Positions 1-7,399 of a stretch of 35,344 nucleotides of DNA are shown here, piece by piece. Position 1 is the stretch's first letter. Each line of letters begins with the position of its first letter. The stretch covers positions 1-35,344 of IMG/VR virus record IMGVR_UViG_3300025108_000182; one strand, given 5' to 3'. The notes below the pieces were generated by a model. That model had not been told where the DNA came from and did no database searches. It saw only the letters and a list, made by a program, of their open reading frames with translations. Origin of the DNA: a virus. The position numbers were made by a program, and so were the translations under genes.

Positions 1-2811
1 AACCTGCTACTAAAATTAACTGGCCTGCAGGGGCTTGGAGATATAGCGCAATCTGTTGGGTTGGGCAGAATGGGTTTCAAACTAGACGAACTTGTAGCGA
101 ACCAACGTGGTGAGATACAAACCGCCAACAAAATAATCGAAAGAAAAATAGGTGATATCCTGACCACGCTAGGTAAAGGTACACCAGAGGCGGCTCAGAA
201 ACGCAAAGAAGCCTTAGATCGTTTGATCTACAGCAATGACTACGGCGCTACCATATACCAAGTAGACCCGACAAAACCAAAAGGTGCGTACATCAACAAA
301 GATGGTAGCCCACGCATGGACAATGACGGCAATGATCTTCTGGAAGTATGGAACGCTCAACGCGCTGATTGGAACGCTATGGGCAAAGACGGGCAGAAAG
401 CGTACAACGATATGCGAGCCGTGTACAAAGATCAGTACGACAAATTAAAGGCTGTTGTCCTCAAACAAATTGACGAGTTGGTGCAAGACCCTGACGCTTC
501 TGCTAAACTTAAAAAAGACATATTCGCCAAGCTATTTGATTCTAGTAAGTTAGATGTGTACTTCCCACTCATGCGTGAAGGCGACTACGTGTTACGTTAT
601 GAGGTCAAGAACCCTAAGTCTGCGAGAGAAGCTAGTGTGGTGCAGACATTCACGACTGCCGCAGAACGCGAAGACGCGGCTAAACAGTTTAGAGCAAACA
701 AAGACTACAAGAATGTAGAAATCGTTGATGAGGTAACTGCGAACACGTTCAGAGGTACAGGCGTGGACCCCAGCTTCGCGTACGACACCTTGAACATCTT
801 AGAAAGTAAAGGTGTGGACAAAGACGTGCGGGATCAGATTTTAAAACTGTTCTTGAACTCCTTACCCGAGACATCGTTTGCTAAGTCATTGCAGAAACGT
901 AAGGGAACCCCGGGCTACATGCAGGATTCTGTGTATGCTCTCAAGACAAAGGGCTACAGCCTAGCAAGTCAAACAGCTAAATTAAAATATGGCGCTCTGC
1001 TACGGCAATACGAACAAGATTTAAAAGAATTTCAACAAGTAGCTGTACCAGAGGCCAAGAGTTTTGTTGGTAAAAGAGCTAAAAACCTTACCGCCGCATT
1101 CGAGGACGTAAAAGCCGAGCTAAAAAATCGCTCAGAATTTGCAAGGAAAGGTGCGGACAAAAAGAACCTAGAGGAGGTCGCACGTAGGCTGAACCAGACA
1201 GCGTTCATATACACCATCGGCTTCAACGCATCTTCCGCGTTGGTCAACCTATCACAAATCCCATTGTTCGTTGCGCCGTTTTTAAATGGTCGCTATGGGT
1301 ACAAAAAAACTTATTACGCAATCAAATCCGCGTATGGGAACACGTTATTCGGTGGCAGGCGCGGCGGGGCGACAAATTCTATCTTAGACTTCTACGATAT
1401 ATCTGACAAAGGTAATTTCACCCTGAAGAAAGGTCTAAAACTACCTGAAGGTAAAGAAGCCGAGCTACGCAACATGGAAGCCTTGGTGCAAACTGCATCG
1501 AAACGTGGTCTGTTAGGTCAAGGTTTCTTAGCGGAAGCTATGGGGTTGAACGAGACTAGCCGCATTAAAAAAGGTGGTAAGATAGGCAACGCTGTAGATA
1601 ACGCATCGGTGCTATCAGCTTGGTTGTTTAACCATGCAGAACAACTTAACCGCCAAGTAACCTTGATGGCTTCGTTCAATCTAGCCTTGGACAGCGTGAC
1701 AAAGGGTAAAACTAAAAACCCTAGTGCCGCACAGATAGAAGAAGCCGTGCAAATGGCGATATATGATACACAACAGACGAACGGTGGTACGTTCTTAGAG
1801 ACTGCTCCGAGTATCGCACGGGAAGGTATAGGTCGCGTTGCGTTTATGTATAAAAACTACGGTTTGCAGATGTACTACACCATGTTGAAAACAGCTAAGA
1901 CTGCTATGGACAGCGACAAAGGTAAGTTGTTTGGTAAAGAAGGGTCACCCGAACGTAAGGCCGCAGTAAAACAACTTATCGGTATGCACGGGTCGGCGTT
2001 ATTCTTCGCAGGTATACAGGGTCTACCACTGTACGGCGCAGTAAAACTAATTGCTAACTTGTTCTTCTTGGATGACGAAGAAGCAGATTTCGACACATTA
2101 ACACGGCAATACTTCGGAGAAGGTTGGTACAAAGGTGCTATAACTGAGTTCGCAGGTATAGATGTTGCAAGTCGTATGGCTCTTACAGGGTTGTTAATCC
2201 AAGAAAACAGGTTCAACAATGATCCGTCCCTAGAAGAAACTATAGGGTTCTATGTAGGTGGCCCGGCGCTGAGTGTAGCTAACCGCCTGTACCGTGGAGG
2301 TTCTGACTTACTGTCTTCTGAGGGTGACATCGAACGCGGTATAGAAAACATACTTCCTGCAGGTGTGGCTAACGCGTACAAAGCCTCGTTTGGTAGATAC
2401 GCAGATCAAGGTGGTGCTTTCACAAGACGCCAAGACCCTATCTACGATGACATGACAGGTGGTGAATTAGTTGCTCAAGCCTTGGGTTTCCCTCCAACGG
2501 AGTACACATTCCGTCAAGAACAAAACAGTATATCAAAAGGTATAGACATTGCGGTAGGCAAACGTCGATCCGCACTGCACAAGAAACTGTATATAGCACA
2601 GCGTATGGGCGACTTCGACGAAGAGATGGCGTTGTACGATAAGATAGATAAGTTCAACGAACGCCACCCCGAAGCGGCTATAACACCTAAATCTATAAAA
2701 CGTTCGTTAGAACAACACGCCAAAACTTCTGCGGAAATGTACAACGGGGTCACTCTTAGCCCACTGTATCGTAACGCTTTAGAGATGCTACGAGATGGGT
2801 ACAAACAATAA
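1..2811 (+). CDS. Giant virion protein, PLxRFG-type, C-terminal part (5' end outside window)
   Basis: The frame is already open at base 1 and stays open to the TAA at 2809-2811, so this is the C-terminal part (936 codons visible) of a longer gene. A TTG at 61 is an in-frame candidate start but has no convincing ribosome site, so I treat the gene as truncated by the window. The visible part is alpha-helical, with charged helices first and hydrophobic stretches near the C-terminus (around 'SALFFAGIQGLPLYGAVKLI'). The C-terminal layout, a 'MYKNYGLQMYY' helix followed by hydrophobic helices, resembles from memory the huge PLxRFG-domain proteins of marine phages. These are thought to be virion or ejected proteins. 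The literal PLxRFG motif is not in view. Function is inferred from family resemblance only. It ends the late rightward block and converges on the early block. Confidence 0.75.
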   Translation, partial: NLLLKLTGLQGLGDIAQSVGLGRMGFKLDELVANQRGEIQTANKIIERKIGDILTTLGKGTPEAAQKRKEALDRLIYSNDYGATIYQVDPTKPKGAYINKDGSPRMDNDGNDLLEVWNAQRADWNAMGKDGQKAYNDMRAVYKDQYDKLKAVVLKQIDELVQDPDASAKLKKDIFAKLFDSSKLDVYFPLMREGDYVLRYEVKNPKSAREASVVQTFTTAAEREDAAKQFRANKDYKNVEIVDEVTANTFRGTGVDPSFAYDTLNILESKGVDKDVRDQILKLFLNSLPETSFAKSLQKRKGTPGYMQDSVYALKTKGYSLASQTAKLKYGALLRQYEQDLKEFQQVAVPEAKSFVGKRAKNLTAAFEDVKAELKNRSEFARKGADKKNLEEVARRLNQTAFIYTIGFNASSALVNLSQIPLFVAPFLNGRYGYKKTYYAIKSAYGNTLFGGRRGGATNSILDFYDISDKGNFTLKKGLKLPEGKEAELRNMEALVQTASKRGLLGQGFLAEAMGLNETSRIKKGGKIGNAVDNASVLSAWLFNHAEQLNRQVTLMASFNLALDSVTKGKTKNPSAAQIEEAVQMAIYDTQQTNGGTFLETAPSIAREGIGRVAFMYKNYGLQMYYTMLKTAKTAMDSDKGKLFGKEGSPERKAAVKQLIGMHGSALFFAGIQGLPLYGAVKLIANLFFLDDEEADFDTLTRQYFGEGWYKGAITEFAGIDVASRMALTGLLIQENRFNNDPSLEETIGFYVGGPALSVANRLYRGGSDLLSSEGDIERGIENILPAGVANAYKASFGRYADQGGAFTRRQDPIYDDMTGGELVAQALGFPPTEYTFRQEQNSISKGIDIAVGKRRSALHKKLYIAQRMGDFDEEMALYDKIDKFNERHPEAAITPKSIKRSLEQHAKTSAEMYNGVTLSPLYRNALEMLRDGYKQ

Positions 2812-2815
2812 AAGA

Positions 2816-2835
2816 CCCCCGCACAATGGCGGGGG
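2816..2835 (-). terminator. Rho-independent terminator of the leftward early block
   Basis: On the minus strand a perfect 7-bp stem CCCCCGC/GCGGGGG with a 6-nt loop is followed by TCTTTTATT. It lies just downstream of the last leftward gene (stop at 2884) and directly after the stop of the rightward giant gene. On the plus strand the stem has no T-run, so the intrinsic signal points leftward. A second weaker inverted repeat, GACAAG...CTTGTC, sits at about 2850-2871. Confidence 0.8.
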
Positions 2836-2883
2836 CACAGGAGGAGAACGACAAGTATAGTCGAGCTTGTCAGGTGTAACCTA

Positions 2884-3114
2884 TCACACAGTTCTCCACA
2901 TGCGAACCCCAAACATTCCATTTTCTATTCGGACACGTATTTCAACGTTCCAGTTTTTGCGTTGTGCTATATCTAGCAGTTGCTTTTCAGCTTTGACGTT
3001 ATTCACGCAGGGTATAAACACCGAAGCGTTTGCAACCATAGCGTCCCAATCTACCACTATTTTAACACCATCAGGCGCGAGATCATCAAGTCTCAGGGGC
3101 TTCTGGTAAACCAT
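2884..3114 (-). CDS. Conserved small phage protein, 76 aa
   Basis: This is the last gene of the leftward block. It overlaps the end of the primase-helicase gene by 29 bp, so translation is probably coupled. The protein starts MVYQKPLRLDDLAPDG and has a compact alpha/beta-like pattern ('VKIVVDWDAMVANASVFIPC', 'RVRIENGMFGVRMWR'). I recall similar short proteins beside primase genes in marine phages but know no function. It contains no catalytic motif I recognise. A role in replication is inferred only from its position. The start may be a few codons further in. Confidence 0.7.
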   Translation of the reverse strand: MVYQKPLRLDDLAPDGVKIVVDWDAMVANASVFIPCVNNVKAEKQLLDIAQRKNWNVEIRVRIENGMFGVRMWRTV

Positions 3115-5899
3115 TAAAACCTTTTAACTCCACTGCTATAGCCCGTATCGGGGGTAGGTTGAAGTTCGTACCTTTACTCAAACGCATCTGTTTGCGTACA
3201 GCACCCATCTCTTTTTGCATCCCCTCCAAGGTACTTAGGTAGTCTAGCTTCTGTTCGCCAAGCCATTTCTTGAACGGTTTAGGTACTATGTATAACATGT
3301 TTGTGTCTGTCTCGTACCGCGCAATCAAAGAACCTCTTGGGTTTTGATCGGGTATAACCATAGGAGCAATACCATCGACTGCTTGTGCCGTGTCTGTACT
3401 CTTGATCTTTAAGATGCTACCCCAATGCTCTGTTGTATATTCTGTAATTAACGTTTGAACAGACGCCGTGCTATCATCAACAAACGCTTTTACTCGAATT
3501 AACTGGTTAACCACCCACTTAAATAATTTCTTTAAGTCATAGGATATTATACCTAAACGTTTAGCCGCCAAAGCTCCTGTTAAGATAGACGCGCACCCCC
3601 CAGACCAGAAGCGGTTAACATTATTAAGCCCTGCCGCTTTATCTAACTTGGCCTTTATCTGCGCGTAATCTGCGGCAATGGCATCTTTATTATTTATGAC
3701 ATACTGCACAAACTCTGGCCCAAAGTGCCCGTAATTAAGTTGTACGTCCCTAAGTTGCGCATCTGCTTCTTGTTGGTTGACGATAACACGAGGCATCTCG
3801 TCTACACGTAGCTCTAGCAGTCGTTGCATTTCGGCTTTAGTGTTGTTTTTATACATGGACATTTGCGCGTACAGGCTTGTGTTGCCCGTAGAAAAAGCCA
3901 ACAACCTCCAAGGCTTACCCCTAACACGTTCTATGTTGCCCCCACCTGCCATACGGTTTTTCTGTACTCCTTCAGACAGTTGGTACGCGTATGTTGATGC
4001 CTCTTTAGGAGTAAAGTTTGTCAACTCGTCTGTGTTTAGCATCATGTTGTGCATAAGTTCTGCTTGGTTCATTTTCGAGTTAACGGTATCTCCGCCAGTG
4101 GCGGTTAGCCCACGGGGATCGCCCCATATAGATGACGCCGCATACATAGCCGTTGTTTTACCACCACCTGTTTCACCAAACAGATGTACGCCTAGACTGT
4201 ACAGACCCGTAAGTGGCATAAGTATAGTGCCAAAACCACCACACACGGTGAATTGATGTAGTTCCATATCCTCACGATTATACCAATCAAGTAACTCCCT
4301 ACTGCGCTCTTTCACACCTTTGTGTTTAAACTTATCTATGTACCCCGAAGTTTTTGCCGAGGGTGGGTTATAATCTGTACCATTGGCTGTGATAAGTTGA
4401 TCACCCAGAACAAACTCGTCCATCTTCTTATCGTCAACCCACCCGAACTGTTGGTGTGCTTCACTAGCAGTAGTAGTCTGTTGAAGTTCTTTTATCCATG
4501 CGGCTGTGTATGCCATGAGTTTATCTACGTCCTTTCCAAAAGTTACTATGCCCTGCATGGACATGTGTTTGCGAAACTCTTCTCTTGAAGTAACTGCGGA
4601 TAGCGGCACTACAAAGTCACGCACCCCGTCTCTTGGCAAGTGAAGTGCAAACGCTATAACTTCCCCAAGCTCCACGTCATGTAGCCTACGTGTGATGTAG
4701 AAGTCGTGGTGGTATATACAAACCTCTTCTGGGTCTCCGTCCGCGTTAGTGCCACGCAAGTAAACGCCACCGTTCTGCCCTCTAAAATACGGGGTTGGTA
4801 GTGTAGGTATAGTTATACTCTTCGTATTATCCCCATCTATTTCCTCTATAATATTATCTTCTGGCGTTGCCTCTTTAACTTCTTTGGTCAACTGCGCAGG
4901 TGTAGTCAGCTTACCTTTGTTGGGGCAACCCTCGCACCCTTCGGGGTTAAGACGTTCTATCGTACTGCAGAAATGTGGACCGCCTGTGTCCTCCATCTTG
5001 CGTAGGGTACTTTGCACATTATAGTCTTCGTGCTTTGCAGACATAAGGTGAGCGGCTTCTGCACCATCCTCACACACGTTGGCTATAGATAACCCTGCCC
5101 TCCACAAGTCATGCGATACGCTATCTTGGTTGACTATTATATGTTTTATCTGGTTACAGCCCGTGCCGTTCTTTGTTTTTAACAGCAGACGTTTGAAGCT
5201 ACCTCGATAGTTCTGATACATGGCATTTTTAAACGCGTTGACCGCGGACGCCTCGCGTCTCTGGGGTACTGGTATCGGTACGTCCCCAAGCAAAACAGAA
5301 AACTTATCAAAATCTACGGTGTCGAAATCTTCTACCCCATAAAAGTCTACGGGTAGCGGCTCGTCATATTTATAATTGTGGGTACTTGGTACACGTAATA
5401 TACCTGCGGCGTCAGATGTACGGGATGGGTCAGCGTCAAAGCCTTGATCTGCACATAACTTCTTTAGACGTTCAGCTACAGGCCACCAATCTTCGCGGCA
5501 AACAGGTTCAGATAGTATCCAGTATACATGAACACCACGCCCAGAGTTTATGAGTGTAGGTGTAGGAAGTTCGTTGTTCTCACAGAAGTTGCGTAGTTCA
5601 TCAATCGCCACCGCTTGAGACGGGAACTCTTTATTCGGCCCACAGTCCAAGTCTAGGAAGAACGATTTCATCCACTGCATGTTGTTTGCGGTACGGGAAC
5701 TACTGTCAAAATACGTACCTAATGCGAAGAAGGCGTTCCACCCATTGTTATCAAGATCACGCGCCGCCTGTAGCAAGTCATCTGTAGAAGGATAAAACTG
5801 TTGTTTTATTTGTTCGTTTGGTTTGGTGCCCTTCAAAGCCCACAGGCAATACTGCCCTTCGTGCGCTAACACCAAATCTAAAAACCTTTTATTTTTCAT
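3086..5899 (-). CDS. Bifunctional AEP-type primase / P-loop helicase
   Basis: The protein is about 937 aa. The N-terminal ~200 residues look like an archaeo-eukaryotic primase: a DLD acidic pair near residue 86, an SGRGVHVYW (sGxH-like) motif near 122-130, and an RTSDAAGILRVPST segment near 163-176. Around 312-328 is an H/C-C-x2-C cluster (HFC...GCEGCP) that could bind zinc. A DUF927-like helicase half follows, with a Walker A GETGGGKTT near 578-586. The enzyme should make primers and unwind DNA at the phage fork. The open frame begins at a GTG at 5908. I prefer the ATG at 5899 (MKNKRF), nine bases in. It lies just downstream of the SSB gene across a long hairpin. Domain roles follow from family knowledge; the motifs are visible directly. 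Confidence 0.9.
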   Translation of the reverse strand: MKNKRFLDLVLAHEGQYCLWALKGTKPNEQIKQQFYPSTDDLLQAARDLDNNGWNAFFALGTYFDSSSRTANNMQWMKSFFLDLDCGPNKEFPSQAVAIDELRNFCENNELPTPTLINSGRGVHVYWILSEPVCREDWWPVAERLKKLCADQGFDADPSRTSDAAGILRVPSTHNYKYDEPLPVDFYGVEDFDTVDFDKFSVLLGDVPIPVPQRREASAVNAFKNAMYQNYRGSFKRLLLKTKNGTGCNQIKHIIVNQDSVSHDLWRAGLSIANVCEDGAEAAHLMSAKHEDYNVQSTLRKMEDTGGPHFCSTIERLNPEGCEGCPNKGKLTTPAQLTKEVKEATPEDNIIEEIDGDNTKSITIPTLPTPYFRGQNGGVYLRGTNADGDPEEVCIYHHDFYITRRLHDVELGEVIAFALHLPRDGVRDFVVPLSAVTSREEFRKHMSMQGIVTFGKDVDKLMAYTAAWIKELQQTTTASEAHQQFGWVDDKKMDEFVLGDQLITANGTDYNPPSAKTSGYIDKFKHKGVKERSRELLDWYNREDMELHQFTVCGGFGTILMPLTGLYSLGVHLFGETGGGKTTAMYAASSIWGDPRGLTATGGDTVNSKMNQAELMHNMMLNTDELTNFTPKEASTYAYQLSEGVQKNRMAGGGNIERVRGKPWRLLAFSTGNTSLYAQMSMYKNNTKAEMQRLLELRVDEMPRVIVNQQEADAQLRDVQLNYGHFGPEFVQYVINNKDAIAADYAQIKAKLDKAAGLNNVNRFWSGGCASILTGALAAKRLGIISYDLKKLFKWVVNQLIRVKAFVDDSTASVQTLITEYTTEHWGSILKIKSTDTAQAVDGIAPMVIPDQNPRGSLIARYETDTNMLYIVPKPFKKWLGEQKLDYLSTLEGMQKEMGAVRKQMRLSKGTNFNLPPIRAIAVELKGFNGLPEAPET

Positions 5900-5919
5900 T
5901 ACCACCACTCATACCATAA

Positions 5920-5959
5920 GAGTTACCACGGCTACCGAAATAGCCGTGGATTTTAACTC
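5920..5959 (-). other. Long intergenic hairpin between SSB and primase genes
   Basis: A perfect 9-bp stem (CCACGGCTA / TAGCCGTGG, 6-nt loop) is flanked by a second perfect 6-bp arm (GAGTTA / TAACTC) with a 4-nt bulge on one side. It starts at the SSB stop codon and ends shortly before the primase start. There is no T-run after it, so it does not look like a normal terminator. It may be an RNA processing or stability element that sets the ratio of the abundant SSB to primase. That role is inference. Confidence 0.6.
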
Positions 5960-6662
5960 AATCATCGTCGAACATGCTGTCCACGATATCGCCTAGTTCA
6001 CCTTTAGATGCAGATGCCACAGCCGCTTTTGTAGCGGTCTTTTTAACTGGCTCTTCAAACATGTCGTCACTTTCTTCAACGGCAGGTTTCATCTCCAACA
6101 CATTGTTGGTGGTGGGCTTAAAAGGGTTAGGGTCGTCCATAACAAACCCACCCTCGACTGCACGGAACGGATTAGAGCGTTCCATTGGTACATACTTAAT
6201 AACCTGCACAGCTTTGAGCCGTAGAGATACACTTTGCTTACCACCGAAATCGTACGGGATAAGTTGCACAGCTACGTTCACTGTACTGCCAGTAGTCAAC
6301 TGAAAGTCTTCTGCTAACGTGTTACCCTGTGAATCGTACTGGGCTGGTTTGTCAGTGACTTGTCCATTATACGCGCCCTTCAATGTGGCTTTGTGCGTAA
6401 TAGAACCGTTATCGTCTTTGACAAACGGGTTAGCCAACTTCTCTGCCCACTTATCTTCACGACTAGCTAAGTAGCAAGCGCTCATAGCCGCGAACAATGC
6501 TTTGGCTGTTGGGTTATCCATACGGAATTGTATAGAAAACTCTGCGTTGGTATCGCGTGGGCCGCAAGGCATACTGCGATTGGCCTTTTTATCAAACGCG
6601 TAGGTCTGATCTACTCTCGGCCATAGGGCTTCAATGCCCTCAATGATATATGTTTCTGCCAA
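5958..6662 (-). CDS. Single-stranded DNA-binding protein, T7 gp2.5-like (DUF2815-like)
   Basis: The protein is 234 aa. The N-terminal two thirds are beta-rich with a central 'STVNVAVQLIPYDFGG' strand region, as in gp2.5/DUF2815-type phage SSBs. A flexible Ala/Lys/Thr linker leads to an acidic tail ending DIVDSMFDDD, the typical SSB tip that recruits polymerase and helicase. The start is a TTG at 6660-6662, preceded by GGAG with a 7-nt gap, and no better ATG is close by. It sits between the HTH gene and the primase-helicase. It should coat single-stranded DNA at the fork and during recombination. The fold is assigned by pattern, the tail by direct reading. Confidence 0.8.
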   Translation of the reverse strand: MAETYIIEGIEALWPRVDQTYAFDKKANRSMPCGPRDTNAEFSIQFRMDNPTAKALFAAMSACYLASREDKWAEKLANPFVKDDNGSITHKATLKGAYNGQVTDKPAQYDSQGNTLAEDFQLTTGSTVNVAVQLIPYDFGGKQSVSLRLKAVQVIKYVPMERSNPFRAVEGGFVMDDPNPFKPTTNNVLEMKPAVEESDDMFEEPVKKTATKAAVASASKGELGDIVDSMFDDD

Positions 6663-6682
6663 TGTCGTTCTCCTTTTTTGGC

Positions 6683-6940
6683 TTAGATGTCTGCATCTGC
6701 GTGGAAGTTAAATTCCAACTGTTCTTCTACAGGCTCGTTACGAATTTCAGCCTGTTCTGCTTCTTTGGCCTTACCTGTTAGGGCTTCGGTTACGGAAGTT
6801 TTATTAAAACGGTAAGTGTTACCGATTTTAATGTATGTGGATTTAGGGATATGCCCCTGCCGCACCCACGCACGGATAGTAGAAATGGACACTGCGAAAT
6901 GCTTCGCCAAATCCTCTATTGGTACAAATGGTTCTGCCAT
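6683..6940 (-). CDS. Small MerR/excisionase-like HTH DNA-binding protein, 85 aa
   Basis: Residues about 5-58 fit the helix-turn-helix/excisionase family: 'IEDLAKHFAVSISTIRAWVR' is the HTH, followed by the wing 'IGNTYRFNKTSVTEAL'. The C-terminal 25 residues are acidic. Its ATG overlaps the stop of the upstream 133-aa gene as TAATG, so the two are translationally coupled. In this position, next to SSB and primase, it is more likely a transcriptional regulator or replication accessory than a true excisionase, since no integrase is visible. It is one candidate for the factor that binds the 18-bp palindromes; nothing in the sequence proves that. Confidence 0.8.
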   Translation of the reverse strand: MAEPFVPIEDLAKHFAVSISTIRAWVRQGHIPKSTYIKIGNTYRFNKTSVTEALTGKAKEAEQAEIRNEPVEEQLEFNFHADADI

Positions 6941-7341
6941 TATTTTTTCCTTACTGATATGACATACTCTGTGTCTACGTTCATACCCTTGGGTAGAACA
7001 TCTGGGTTTTCCTCTAAGAACTGTTTTACATTGGTCTGGTTAAGACGTTTGTCTAGGAACTCAGGTACATCATGCTCTTTTATGAAGCTGTACATTTGCT
7101 CCCAATCGCTAGTCCAATACTTTGTTTTAGTAGACCTAAAAAACAAACCCTCGGAGGTTCTAACACTCTCGACATTGTGGTTCTCACAATAGTCCAGAAG
7201 CGCATTCTTTAAGATTTCCTGTTGGCGTACCAACGCTCCATCTTCTTCTTTATATTTTGCGGATATCTCTGCTCTTTTTGCCCTTAATTTTATGTAGGCT
7301 TTTGTCAGTTTGTCCGCAGGGATGTCGGATTGATCCGTCAT
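6940..7341 (-). CDS. Conserved phage protein with N-terminal coiled coil, 133 aa
   Basis: Residues about 10-50 form a charged helix (KLTKAYIKLRAKRAEISAKY...) likely to be a coiled coil. The rest contains a conserved-looking 'FFRSTKTKYWTSDWEQMYSF' segment and ends 'NVDTEYVISVRKK'. The layout recalls Gam/Gp157-type phage proteins, and I remember similar proteins upstream of SSB in other phages, but I cannot assign a function. The start ATG has a strong GGAGAACGTAA leader. It is the first gene after an intergenic gap that holds a possible internal promoter. Confidence 0.75.
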   Translation of the reverse strand: MTDQSDIPADKLTKAYIKLRAKRAEISAKYKEEDGALVRQQEILKNALLDYCENHNVESVRTSEGLFFRSTKTKYWTSDWEQMYSFIKEHDVPEFLDKRLNQTNVKQFLEENPDVLPKGMNVDTEYVISVRKK

Positions 7342-7365
7342 TTACGTTCTCCTCTAGTAACGAGA

Positions 7366-7399
7366 ATTATACTCTAGTGGTATGGAATACCCTAGTCAA
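7366..7399 (-). promoter_or_regulatory. Possible internal promoter with long spacer and embedded inverted repeat
   Basis: On the minus strand a perfect TATAAT (7366-7371) lies 25 nt upstream of the ATG at 7341, and TTGACT (7394-7399) lies upstream of it. The spacer is 22 bp, too long for a standard sigma70 promoter. The spacer holds an inverted repeat, GGTAT-TCC-ATACC, with CTAG on both flanks. This could be an activator-dependent promoter or an operator for the SSB-primase end of the block. Confidence 0.4.

Noticed and set aside
2867-3109. 80-aa rightward open frame opposite the 76-aa gene
   Set aside because: The leftward frame has the better protein composition, overlaps the primase gene in the usual way of this block, and resembles known small phage proteins. 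The plus frame is its shadow.
6683-6940. Excisionase implying a lysogeny module
   Set aside because: No integrase, attachment site or recognisable repressor is visible in the window. The HTH family also includes ordinary regulators.
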